40,256 nucleotides of DNA from Caldanaerovirga acetigignens (lineage in GTDB: Bacteria > Bacillota > Thermosediminibacteria > Thermosediminibacterales > Thermosediminibacteraceae). Below are positions 13,697-22,276 of this stretch, one piece after another. Position numbers and translations under genes: made by a program. The notes below the pieces were generated by a model. That model had not been told where the DNA came from. It ran no database searches and saw only the letters and a program-made list of their open reading frames with translations. The stretch lies in the NCBI RefSeq assembly GCF_900142995.1, contig NZ_FRCR01000014.1, forward strand, positions 1 to 40,256, in the 5' to 3' direction. Every line of letters begins with the position of its first letter. The stretch's first letter is position 1.

Positions 13697-14973
13697 TTTA
13701 TATCGTGAAAAGAAACAGGTTCTACAGCTTTCCTCAAAACTTCCCACTGGTCTTTCGTAACGAGCCCCAGCCGCCAGAGGGCAATACCTGAAAGGTTGTA
13801 ACGCTTTGCGATGCCGATTTTTGTAAGCAGGCTTTCTGCGGTCTCTCTCGGCATGGATATGCCGAGTATCAATTTTTCCGCGGGTACTTCGGTTTTCGCC
13901 ATTTCTATCGCCTGAAGTACTTTATCCACAGGTTCAGGCGAACTGCCATAGTCATACGCCATTATTATAATGCGGTCGGCTATGGCACTCAGAGCTTTGT
14001 AATCGTATCCCTTATAGGCGCTGTTGGGAGCGTGAAGCGTGAGAGTCAGGGTCTTTGTAGGGTCAAGTTTTTCGGAAAGTATTCGGATAAACTGCACAAA
14101 GTTTTGACGGGTTTCCAAAAGTTTCTCCTGGCCTTCGTTTAATCCAAGCCCTTCCAGATCAAGGTTGACGCCGGAATAGAGCTTGGATTCTTCGGCAATA
14201 GCTTCGGCCAGCTTTTCCATGGCTTCTTTAGAAGAAATAAGTTCACTAATGTCCCTTTTGCTGTCGGTAGCATGAATTACCATTTCAGTCCGCAGGTTAT
14301 AAAGGGATGCTGCTTTAAGGACGTCTTCCCACCCTGAAGGCCTTTGCCAGCCCGTAGCGCTTTGCGTAAGAAGACTCCCATCCTTGTCAAGGCTGTACCA
14401 TCCTAAGGCAAGTTCGCTTACGGCATCGGTGTTTCCCTTTGAGTGCTCAGGATAAGGCTTTCCGAAAAGGTTGGTCCAACTGCTGGTTCTGCTGTCGCCG
14501 AGAGCGTAAAAACCTATTATCGCCATTTTTCTCCTGGGGGAAACTATCCTTACCGTGTATGATGCATTATCCCACTCTACGTTGCAGCCGAAGGCTTCGC
14601 TGAAAAAACGAAGGGGTATGAGCATCCTTCCGTTCATTATCATCGGCGGGACATCCAATGTTATCTGTGTGTTGTTGAGATAAGCCGTTTTATCTCCAAT
14701 GCGAAGCAGTATGTAAGCACCGCCATCGCTTGCCGTAACTATTTTTGATTTTTCATCCCAGGATACTGGAACATTTAATACTTCGGATACGGCACGAAAG
14801 GGGACGAGGGTTCGCCCATCTTTGATGATTGGGGGAACGTCAAAGCTAACCGGAAGACCATCCACCAGGACTGAAATGGTCATTTCCTGGGCAAAGGAAG
14901 GAGTATTGGTACCTTCAGTAAGGACAAAGATCGTAAAAAACACGAGGAAAATAAGTCGCCGTATTTTATTCAA
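13693..14973 (-). CDS. Secreted protein with copper-amine-oxidase-like stalk domain and GH18 (chitinase-like) domain
   Basis: Start taken as TTG 14973, 6 nt after GGAGGG; ATG 14991 in frame lacks an RBS. 426 aa. MNKIRRLIFLVFFTIFVL is a signal peptide, with likely cleavage after SFA near residue 27. Residues about 30-145 hold two copies of the VPPxIxxGRxLVPxR pattern of copper-amine-oxidase N-terminal stalk domains. Residues about 150-420 are GH18-like: GVNLDLEGL with candidate acid E274, then IIIMAYDYGSS. The family includes spore-cortex and peptidoglycan-modifying glycosidases such as YaaH. The DxxDxDxE motif is reduced to NLDLE, so activity is likely but not assured. It probably acts on the cell wall outside the cell. 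Confidence 0.88.
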   Translation of the reverse strand: MNKIRRLIFLVFFTIFVLTEGTNTPSFAQEMTISVLVDGLPVSFDVPPIIKDGRTLVPFRAVSEVLNVPVSWDEKSKIVTASDGGAYILLRIGDKTAYLNNTQITLDVPPMIMNGRMLIPLRFFSEAFGCNVEWDNASYTVRIVSPRRKMAIIGFYALGDSRTSSWTNLFGKPYPEHSKGNTDAVSELALGWYSLDKDGSLLTQSATGWQRPSGWEDVLKAASLYNLRTEMVIHATDSKRDISELISSKEAMEKLAEAIAEESKLYSGVNLDLEGLGLNEGQEKLLETRQNFVQFIRILSEKLDPTKTLTLTLHAPNSAYKGYDYKALSAIADRIIIMAYDYGSSPEPVDKVLQAIEMAKTEVPAEKLILGISMPRETAESLLTKIGIAKRYNLSGIALWRLGLVTKDQWEVLRKAVEPVSFHDIK

Positions 14974-15077
14974 GTCAAGCCCTCCAGACATTTCTGCAAG
15001 ATAATGTCATGCCTTTCAAAGCTAAGAAAATTCTATCAAAAAATGCGGATGAGCACAAGGACGTACTCTGTTATTTA

Positions 15078-15278
15078 CTAGTTTTCTTCATAAATAAACA
15101 CATCTTCTATTCCAACACCGAATACTCTCGCTATTTTAAAGGCCAGTTCGAGGGAAGGGTAGTATTTCCCCTTTTCCAGTGCTATAACCGTTTGCCTGGT
15201 TATACCTAGTTTTTTGGCCAGGTCTTCCTGGGTCATGTCGTACATAGCCCTGAAAACTTTTATTTTATTTTTTATCAT
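15078..15278 (-). CDS. Small XRE-family HTH regulator
   Basis: 66 aa beginning MIKNKIKVFRAMYDMTQEDL, an almost pure helix-turn-helix (TQEDLAKKLGITRQTVIALE). This size class commonly sits next to a small membrane protein and often represses its own operon. Here it overlaps the DUF2178 gene by 14 bp and is co-transcribed from the promoter at 15698-15726. Confidence 0.9.
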   Translation of the reverse strand: MIKNKIKVFRAMYDMTQEDLAKKLGITRQTVIALEKGKYYPSLELAFKIARVFGVGIEDVFIYEEN

Positions 15279-15669
15279 CGCCGTCTTCTCCCGCCAGATT
15301 CTTGGTATAAAAGTAATATAAGAAAGAATAAAGAACCAGCATAAAGCAGACGGAATAGAGCAGGGTGAAACCTGCTATCTCCAGTTCCGGATGGACCCTT
15401 TTATATCCCAGGAAGATTAAGCCCAGGATCACCATTGAGATTCCAAGGACATCAATGGTCTTTTTGGAGGCCTTCCCGACATACTTCTCGATCATTTCAT
15501 CTTCTATTACATCCTTAACTTTTGATCTGAGCAGGTATACGAGCAATATGCCTGCCAGGGGAAATACCGCTGCATAGGAAGCCTGATCGCTTGCTACTAA
15601 GAAGCCTGTAGCTGCACCGACGGTGGCACTTATCAAGGCAACCAATATAGAAAATCGCCTTCTGTCCAT
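15265..15669 (-). CDS. DUF2178-like small integral membrane protein
   Basis: 134 aa, ATG 15669 after TTGGAGG. Four hydrophobic segments in two pairs (about 8-26, 32-47, 73-90, 98-120) flank a cytosolic stretch DVIEDEMIEKYVGKASKKT that resembles DUF2178. The C-terminus is acidic. Function is unknown to me. The pairing with a tiny XRE regulator is a recurring arrangement in Firmicutes and archaea. Confidence 0.8.
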   Translation of the reverse strand: MDRRRFSILVALISATVGAATGFLVASDQASYAAVFPLAGILLVYLLRSKVKDVIEDEMIEKYVGKASKKTIDVLGISMVILGLIFLGYKRVHPELEIAGFTLLYSVCFMLVLYSFLYYFYTKNLAGEDGDDKK

Positions 15670-15697
15670 AGCGATCCTCCAATCTTTCTTTTTTTAT

Positions 15698-15726
15698 ATT
15701 GTAACATGATATAGACAAAAAGTAAA
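15698..15726 (-). promoter_or_regulatory. Sigma-A promoter for the DUF2178/XRE operon
   Basis: Minus strand TTTACT (15726-15721), 17 bp, TACAAT (15703-15698), 29 bp before the ATG of the DUF2178 gene. Confidence 0.7.
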
Positions 15727-15796
15727 GATTAATTTACATATTGTGAACATAAAATTACCCAAAGTTTTTGAATAAAAATATATCTTGGGAAATATC

Positions 15797-15824
15797 TTGA
15801 TGCTGGATGGAAGTAATATATAAT
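15797..15824 (+). promoter_or_regulatory. Sigma-A promoter for the FAH-family gene
   Basis: TTGATG (15797-15802), 16 bp, TATAAT (15819-15824). A tandem AGTTCTAT repeat (15826-15841) covers the expected transcription start. Confidence 0.65.
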
Positions 15825-15893
15825 AGTTCTATAGTTCTATAAAAAAACAGTAAAAATAAGTGCCAGATTTTTAAATTTCAAGGAGGCGATGCA

Positions 15894-16646
15894 ATGCGTT
15901 TTTGCAGGTTTTCGTACCGGGGAAAAATAAGTTGGGGCGTGCTGGAAAACGAAAAGGTCCAACCCCTGGCCGGGCCGCCGTATTACGGAATTGTCAAAGA
16001 GGGAGAGCCGCTTTTGCTGGCGGACGTAGAGCTTATCGCTCCAGTCGAACCTTCAAAAATTATTTGCCTGGGGTTAAACTATGCAGACCATGCGAGGGAA
16101 ATGGGAGCGGCCCTGCCTGAAGAACCTGTGCTTTTTATGAAGCCTCCTTCCAGCATAATAGGGCCGCGGGAGGCGATAGTAGTACCAAACGTATCCCAAA
16201 GGGTGGATTACGAAGCAGAACTTGCGGTAGTAATGGGTAAAAAGGCGTACAAAATTTCCAGTGAAAAGGCCTTGGAGTTTGTTTTCGGATACACGTGTGC
16301 TAACGACGTGACGGCCCGGGACCTTCAGCAAAAGGACGGGCAGTGGACCAGGAGCAAGTCATTTGATACTTTTTGTCCAATGGGCCCCTGGATTGAGACC
16401 GAGATTAACCCTCACGGGTTGAATATTAAACTAAGGCAAAATGGCGTGATAAGGCAGCAGTCTAATACGGAAAATTTGATATTCAAAGTTCCTGAAATCA
16501 TATCTTATATATCTTACATAATGACGCTGCTGCCGGGGGACGTCATACTTACCGGCACGCCCGCAGGTGTTGGCCCGGTTAAGTCAGGAGATTTCTTAGA
16601 GGTTGAAATCGAAGGAATAGGAACTCTGGAAAATACCGTAAAATAA
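15894..16646 (+). CDS. Fumarylacetoacetate hydrolase (FAH) family protein
   Basis: 250 aa from ATG 15894 behind AAGGAGGCG. Metal ligands of the FAH fold are visible: E107 and E109 (DYEAELAVVMG) and D138 (CANDVTARD). Also seen are CLGLNYADHAREMG and the C-terminal GDVILTGTPAGVGP. Members hydrolyse acylpyruvates, decarboxylate oxaloacetate or act on 2-oxo-dioate intermediates of aromatic degradation. The gene has its own promoter and no catabolic neighbours, so a housekeeping acylpyruvase or oxaloacetate decarboxylase role is plausible. The substrate is not readable. Confidence 0.92.
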   Translation: MRFCRFSYRGKISWGVLENEKVQPLAGPPYYGIVKEGEPLLLADVELIAPVEPSKIICLGLNYADHAREMGAALPEEPVLFMKPPSSIIGPREAIVVPNVSQRVDYEAELAVVMGKKAYKISSEKALEFVFGYTCANDVTARDLQQKDGQWTRSKSFDTFCPMGPWIETEINPHGLNIKLRQNGVIRQQSNTENLIFKVPEIISYISYIMTLLPGDVILTGTPAGVGPVKSGDFLEVEIEGIGTLENTVK

Positions 16647-16650
16647 TAGA

Positions 16651-16670
16651 GCCGCCATTTAAATGGCGGC
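16651..16670. terminator. Perfect 20-bp palindrome between convergent genes
   Basis: GCCGCCATTT/AAATGGCGGC is a perfect inverted repeat in the 25 bp between the FAH gene and the convergent XRE gene. Only a weak T-rich tail follows on either strand, so it may work as a bidirectional terminator. Confidence 0.65.
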
Positions 16671-16671
16671 C

Positions 16672-17040
16672 TTAATTTGGCCTTTTCCGAGCTTCTTCTA
16701 CCGCTTTTATGAAGAGTTTCAGGCTGGAGGGCGGAATATTTTTCGCCTTGGCCTCTTTTACGACGTCGCCGTACTCGTACATAAACTCGCTGCCTTCTAC
16801 TGCAGAGCAATCCGGCTTTGTTCCCATGGCTTCTTCCAGAAACCAGCTCAAAGGTTTTTCGGTGTAAGCAGCCAGGATTTTTAGGGCCTTTTTAGAAGGC
16901 TCCCTTTTCCCGGTGGCGTATTTCTGCAAAGTTGTGTGGTGTATTTTATAACCGGTTTTTTCGTAAATCCGGTTTGCGAGTTCGGTATAGGAAAGGTCTC
17001 CTTTTATTGATTCTATTATTTTACCGATGCTGTTTATCAT
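16672..17040 (-). CDS. XRE-family HTH transcriptional regulator
   Basis: 122 aa from ATG 17040, directly behind GGAGGG; a longer frame starts at 17097 without an RBS. MINSIGKIIESIKG is followed by a helix-turn-helix (LSYTELANRIYEKTGYKIHH, TTLQKYATGKREPSKKAL) and a C-terminal segment ending SSLKLFIKAVEEARKRPN. It is divergent from the EIIA gene, and an inverted repeat lies inside the EIIA promoter, so it may regulate that gene. That link is inference. Confidence 0.85.
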   Translation of the reverse strand: MINSIGKIIESIKGDLSYTELANRIYEKTGYKIHHTTLQKYATGKREPSKKALKILAAYTEKPLSWFLEEAMGTKPDCSAVEGSEFMYEYGDVVKEAKAKNIPPSSLKLFIKAVEEARKRPN

Positions 17041-17080
17041 ATATCCCTCCGATCCGACAAAATTAGCGCAAAAAGACACG

Positions 17081-17109
17081 TTGACTCCTTGAGACATATT
17101 GTCTATAAT
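17081..17109 (+). promoter_or_regulatory. Sigma-A promoter with an embedded operator-like inverted repeat
   Basis: TTGACT (17081-17086), 17 bp, TATAAT (17104-17109). Inside the spacer and touching the -10 box is AGACA-TAT-TGTCT (17092-17104), a perfect 5-bp inverted repeat and a good place for a repressor. The divergent XRE gene is the obvious candidate regulator. Confidence 0.75.
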
Positions 17110-17200
17110 ATTAACGTTGTGTGGCTTATAAGGGCTACTTAATTATGTTACAAATTAATACTGGACATGTCAAGTTTGCGCTTTTACTGGAGTTGATTCG

Positions 17201-17614
17201 ATGGTTGGCATAGTGATGATCTCACATTGCAATGTGGCTGCAGAACTTTATAGGGTGCTGGAGTTCATCATTGGGGCCCAGCAATATGTTGAACCGGTGG
17301 GCTTTCATCCGGGAGAAAACAAAGAAAATTTCAAACTGCGGGTGAAAGATGCGGTTTTGAAGGTGTACCGGGAAGATGGAGTGCTTATACTCGTTGACAA
17401 ATTCGGAGAAATCCCGTGCAATACCTGCATAGAACTTATCGGTTCTGAGTTAAAACATTTAAACGTTGATTTTATAACGGGATTGAGCCTGCCCATGGTG
17501 CTTTTAGCTTGCAAAGCAAGAGTATACAAGAATTTAAACGAACTGGTATGCGAAGTAAAAAAGTCGGTTACGGGCAGTACAATTGTGTATTCGGAGATGG
17601 TGGCAAATCCATGA
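17201..17614 (+). CDS. Lone mannose-type PTS EIIA domain protein
   Basis: 137 aa from ATG 17201. MVGIVMISHCNVAAELY places the phosphorylatable His at position 9, as in EIIA-Man/DhaM folds. The usual DxFGGTPCN loop appears as DKFGEIPCNTC, then TGLSLPMVLLAC. EIIA-Man domains carry phosphate from HPr to EIIB. No EIIB, EIIC or EIID gene is near, so it may be a regulatory or dihydroxyacetone-kinase-type phosphocarrier. It is monocistronic between its promoter and a terminator. Confidence 0.8.
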   Translation: MVGIVMISHCNVAAELYRVLEFIIGAQQYVEPVGFHPGENKENFKLRVKDAVLKVYREDGVLILVDKFGEIPCNTCIELIGSELKHLNVDFITGLSLPMVLLACKARVYKNLNELVCEVKKSVTGSTIVYSEMVANP

Positions 17615-17624
17615 TTAATGGGAG

Positions 17625-17650
17625 ACCGGCCGTTAAAGGGCGGTTTTTTT
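17625..17650 (+). terminator. Terminator after the EIIA gene
   Basis: ACCGGCC and GGGCGGT pair with one mismatch around GTTAAA, followed by a run of seven T. Confidence 0.75.
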
Positions 17651-17699
17651 ATTTTGCAATAAATATGCTGTAATTGATAAAATTAAAATGGTGATGAAA

Positions 17700-18578
17700 A
17701 TGATAATATCGGCCAGCAGGAGGACGGACATTCCGGCTTTTTATGCCCAGTGGTTTATGGACAAGGTCAAAAAAGGCAGGGTTGTGGTTTATAACCCTTT
17801 CAACGGACAAAAAAGGGAGATATCGTTAAAAACAGAAAATGTGGATGCGATAGTATTCTGGAGTAAGAATTTCGGCCCGCTGATTCCACATCTCCGCGAG
17901 CTGAAAGACAAATACCGGCTCTACTTTTTATTCACTATAACCGGACTTTCGGGCATATTAGAGGACAACGTCATTTCGGTTGAAAAAGCGATAAAACAGT
18001 TCATCGAAATCTCCCGCATATTCTCGCCCGGTCACGTACAGTGGAGGTTTGACCCCATTGTAATTACCAGTGCCACCGGGCCGGAGTTTTATCTAAAGAA
18101 TTTCACATACCTGGCCCGTAGGCTTCAAGGCCACACCAGGCGGTGCTATATAAGTTTTGCCACTTTGTACGGCAAGGTAAAAAGGAGCTTTGACCAGCTT
18201 TCTAAGGAAAAGGGCATTGGGCTTATTCTCTGGGACGAGCAAGAAAGAAGGGAATTTGCAAATCAATTGGGCAGAATTGCAAGTGAATATGGCATTACGG
18301 TATATAGCTGCTGCAGTGACTATCTTGTAGGGGAGTTTGTGAGGAAAGGAAGCTGTGTGGATGTAGATGCAATAAACGAGCTTTACTCCTGCGATATAAA
18401 GGTGCCTATAAATCCCACGAGGCCGGGATGCGGCTGCTACAAGAGCGTGGATATAGGTGTTTACAACACCTGTCCTCACGGCTGCCGGTACTGCTATGCC
18501 AACAGTAATATTATAAAGGCTAAAGAAAACTACCTCTCCCATGATCCTTTTTCTGACTTTTTAATTGCTCGAGAATAA
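17700..18578 (+). CDS. DUF1848 family protein with C-terminal CxxxCxxC
   Basis: 292 aa from ATG 17700 (MIISASRRTDIPAFYAQWF, the usual N-terminus), with GGTGAT just upstream; in-frame ATGs at 17688 and 17694 are alternatives. Family text: ENVDAIVFWSKNFGPL, QWRFDPIVI, CPHGCRYCYAN. The last places C258, C262 and C265 as a CxxxCxxC that could hold a 4Fe-4S cluster. More Cys precede it (PGCGCYKS). DUF1848 is of unknown function; a radical-SAM-like role has been suggested by the motif. No clear partner is adjacent. Confidence 0.92.
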   Translation: MIISASRRTDIPAFYAQWFMDKVKKGRVVVYNPFNGQKREISLKTENVDAIVFWSKNFGPLIPHLRELKDKYRLYFLFTITGLSGILEDNVISVEKAIKQFIEISRIFSPGHVQWRFDPIVITSATGPEFYLKNFTYLARRLQGHTRRCYISFATLYGKVKRSFDQLSKEKGIGLILWDEQERREFANQLGRIASEYGITVYSCCSDYLVGEFVRKGSCVDVDAINELYSCDIKVPINPTRPGCGCYKSVDIGVYNTCPHGCRYCYANSNIIKAKENYLSHDPFSDFLIARE

Positions 18579-18589
18579 GAAAGATAATT

Positions 18590-18618
18590 TTGACAAGAAA
18601 TACTAAACCTGGTATGAT
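18590..18618 (+). promoter_or_regulatory. Sigma-A promoter for the MNT/HepT remnant
   Basis: TTGACA (18590-18595), 17 bp, TATGAT (18613-18618), about 18 bp before the start codon. The promoter is intact although both genes it serves are deleted internally. Confidence 0.8.
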
Positions 18619-18635
18619 GGATTCGAGGTGGAAGA

Positions 18636-18819
18636 ATGGATAGAACGGTTAAAGAAATGTCTTCGGAGGAACTCGAGAAGTACAAAAAAGGCTTAAGGGA
18701 AAAACTTTTTAAAGAAAAAGAAGCCCTTGAGGAAAGGTATAAAAGGGCTTGGGAGGTTGCAGAAAAAGCTGCTGTCTATTTTCGTTAAAAGAGAAAATTA
18801 TTCGGGAAGAAAAAGAATT

Positions 18820-18823
<4 letters not shown>
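18636..18823 (+). pseudogene. MNT-type nucleotidyltransferase (antitoxin) remnant with internal deletion
   Basis: ATG 18636 with GAGGTG upstream encodes the N-terminal helix of an MNT-domain protein (MSSEELEKYKKGLREKL and EERYKRAWEVAEKAAVYF) and stops at 18788. In another frame the next bases read FSLKEKIIREEKEL and a TGA (18821-18823), which looks like the MNT C-terminus and overlaps the next ATG as ATGA. The whole catalytic core with its GSxxRG motif is missing. MNT proteins AMPylate the HepT toxin to silence it; this one cannot. Confidence 0.65.
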
Positions 18824-20166
<1,343 letters not shown>

Positions 20167-20214
20167 TATTCCTGGGGCTCAAGAACTAAAAAGATTAGCC
20201 TAGAAGGTGAGAAC

Positions 20215-21111
20215 TTGAAGCTAAACAAGATAAAAGATAACGTCTTTTATATCGACGGTGCGGTAAACATGGGGCTTATCGCGGCTGATGACGGCAGCGC
20301 GCTGCTCTTGGACGCCGGCATCGACGACAGCGTTTCCCGAAAGGCAAAAAGGGTTGTAGAAGAAAGCGGATTTGAGCTAAAGGGTATAATAATAACCCAC
20401 GCCCATGCCGACCACAGCGGCGGAGCACCCTACCTCGTAAAAGCCACGGGAGCGAAGGTGTACTCGAGCGCCTTTGAAAAGACTGCCCTGGAATTTCCTG
20501 TATGGGAGCCGCTTTACCTATTTTCCGGAGCCTACCCGCCTGCGCCTTTGAGGAACAAATTCCTTTTTGCGCCTCAGGTCAAAGTGGACGGGGTTTTGGA
20601 GCCGGGGTCGCATAATATAGAGGGAATCGAAGTGGAAGTAGTGGACCTTTCCGGGCACACGCTGGGCCAGATTGGAATAAAGGTAGACGGCGTTCTCTTT
20701 TGTGCCGATGCTGTGATAGCGCCTGAATACATAGAAAAGCACGGTGTACCGCTGAACGCCCATATTGAAAAGGCCCTGGCGACTTTGGAACTTTTAGAAA
20801 AAACCTCTGCTTCTTTTTTCGTCCCCGCCCACGGGGCCCCTGTGGATGACATAAAGCCGGTGGTGGAAGCAAACCGGCAAAGGATAAAAGATACGATCGA
20901 GTATATCACTTGTCTTTTAAAAGAGCCCCGTACGGCAGAGGAAGTGCTCAAAGGGGTTTGCGACAGGTTTAAAATAGAGATGACTACGATGACCCAGTAT
21001 TATCTGATGAACCTTACGGTGATGGCCTACATTGGGTACCTTCTGGATAATGGTTTGATAACAAAATTTTATGAGAACAACCGGCAGTATTTCTGTGAGA
21101 AAAGCAAGTGA
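20215..21111 (+). CDS. MBL-fold metallo-hydrolase
   Basis: 298 aa from TTG 20215, preceded by AGAAGGTGA. The dinuclear zinc motif is H62-A-H64-A-D66-H67 (THAHADHSGG), followed by DLSGHTLGQIGI, CADAVI and PAHGAP. The C-terminal part (KEPRTAEEVLKGVCDRF, YYLMNLTVMAYIGYL) is a winged-helix-like segment. Substrate unknown; hydroxyacylglutathione-hydrolase-like and RNase-type members share this core. It lies 27 bp before queD in the same direction. Confidence 0.92.
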   Translation: MKLNKIKDNVFYIDGAVNMGLIAADDGSALLLDAGIDDSVSRKAKRVVEESGFELKGIIITHAHADHSGGAPYLVKATGAKVYSSAFEKTALEFPVWEPLYLFSGAYPPAPLRNKFLFAPQVKVDGVLEPGSHNIEGIEVEVVDLSGHTLGQIGIKVDGVLFCADAVIAPEYIEKHGVPLNAHIEKALATLELLEKTSASFFVPAHGAPVDDIKPVVEANRQRIKDTIEYITCLLKEPRTAEEVLKGVCDRFKIEMTTMTQYYLMNLTVMAYIGYLLDNGLITKFYENNRQYFCEKSK

Positions 21112-21138
21112 AATTAAGATAAAGGATGGGATGAGAAG

Positions 21139-21516
21139 TTGTTTTTGATAAAGGAGTTCAAATTTGACGCAGCCCACAACCTGGTGAGCTATAAGGGCAA
21201 GTGCGAAAAACTTCACGGCCACACCTACAGGCTGGTGGTGGTGCTGGAGGGAGTTCCGGACCGGGAAGAAATGATAATGGATTTTTTGGAGCTGAAGGAG
21301 ATTGTGAATGAAAAGGTATTGAAAAAACTCGACCATTCATACATAAACGACATAGTAAAGCAGCCTTCTGCCGAAAATATTGCTGTTTGGGTGTGGCAGC
21401 AACTGGAAGAAGGCGTGAGAAGGGAAAATTGCAGGCTTTACGAGGTGCAGGTCTGGGAGACCGAAACAAGTGGGGTCATCTACAGGGGTGAAAACCTTGA
21501 AGGACGTTCAAAGTGA
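21139..21516 (+). CDS. queD: 6-pyruvoyl-tetrahydropterin synthase/QueD family, possibly acting in folate synthesis (FolB substitute)
   Basis: 125 aa from TTG 21139. Zinc ligands H13, H26 and H28 and the motif C22-E23-K-L-H-G-H, which keeps the QueD Cys and has a Glu beside it. COG0720 enzymes act on dihydroneopterin triphosphate, making either a queuosine precursor (QueD) or, in PTPS-III forms, 6-hydroxymethyl-dihydropterin directly for folate. The gene overlaps folE2 by 20 bp and is followed by folP and folK, while folB is missing, so the PTPS-III role is favoured by context. The catalytic assignment is inference. Confidence 0.9.
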   Translation: MFLIKEFKFDAAHNLVSYKGKCEKLHGHTYRLVVVLEGVPDREEMIMDFLELKEIVNEKVLKKLDHSYINDIVKQPSAENIAVWVWQQLEEGVRRENCRLYEVQVWETETSGVIYRGENLEGRSK

Positions 21517-22276
21517 AAGAGACGAAAGGCGGGTTCCTTTAAAAAAGGTAGGAGTTAAAAACATAGAGTGGCCTTTAAAAGTGCTTGATAAAGCGAGGGG
21601 CCACCAGTACACGGTTGCGAAGATAAGTCTTTCCGTCGATTTGAGGCATGATGTGCGGGGAACCCACATGAGCAGGTTCGTGGAAGTGTTAAATGACCTT
21701 GAAATGTTGAGCCCGGCTGCCCTTTTAGAAATTCTCTCCGAAATAAAGGAAAAGCTGCAGGCTGAAAAAAGTTATCTTTTGATGTGCTTTCCTTATTTTA
21801 TATGGAAAAAATCCCCGATTTCCGGGCTTTCCTCCCCAATGAAAATACAAGCTTTTATAGAGGCCGAGAGCGACATTAAGTCCACCATAACCATGGGAGT
21901 GAAGGTTCCAGTGCATACCCTGTGTCCGTGCTCTAAGGAGATAAGCGAAAGCGGGGCGCACAATCAGCGGGCAGTGGTGGAGATTTACGTCAGGTCAAAA
22001 AAGATGATATGGTTTGAAGACCTTTCGGAGATAGCCGAAAAGAGCGCCAGTTGTCCTATATACACCCTCCTAAAAAGGCCCGATGAAAAATTCGTGACGG
22101 AAATGGCTTATAGAAATGCTAAGTTCGTAGAAGATGTGACCCGAGATGCAGCTTTAGAGTTAGAAAGGGATGAGAGGATAGAATGGTATAAGGTACAGGT
22201 TACGAGTTTTGAGAGCATCCACAATCACGATGCTTTTGCGTGCGTGGAAAAGGGGTGGATTCAAGATGATAATTGA
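21497..22276 (+). CDS. folE2: GTP cyclohydrolase IB
   Basis: 259 aa from TTG 21497 (MKDVQSERDERRVPL), 6 nt after AGGGGTG; in-frame GTG 21488 is an alternative. Signature text: VDLRHDVRGTHMSRF, HTLCPCSKEIS with the metal-ligand Cys, GAHNQRA, and C-terminal FESIHNHDAFA. It converts GTP to dihydroneopterin triphosphate, the first pterin step. It overlaps queD by 20 bp and folP by 11 bp, so translation is coupled. Confidence 0.96.
   Translation: MKDVQSERDERRVPLKKVGVKNIEWPLKVLDKARGHQYTVAKISLSVDLRHDVRGTHMSRFVEVLNDLEMLSPAALLEILSEIKEKLQAEKSYLLMCFPYFIWKKSPISGLSSPMKIQAFIEAESDIKSTITMGVKVPVHTLCPCSKEISESGAHNQRAVVEIYVRSKKMIWFEDLSEIAEKSASCPIYTLLKRPDEKFVTEMAYRNAKFVEDVTRDAALELERDERIEWYKVQVTSFESIHNHDAFACVEKGWIQDDN

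Noticed and set aside
18727-18819. N-terminal extension of the HepT-like protein (31 codons)
   Set aside because: It is the out-of-frame reading of the MNT remnant; the family start is MNSRYLTLSGR at 18820.
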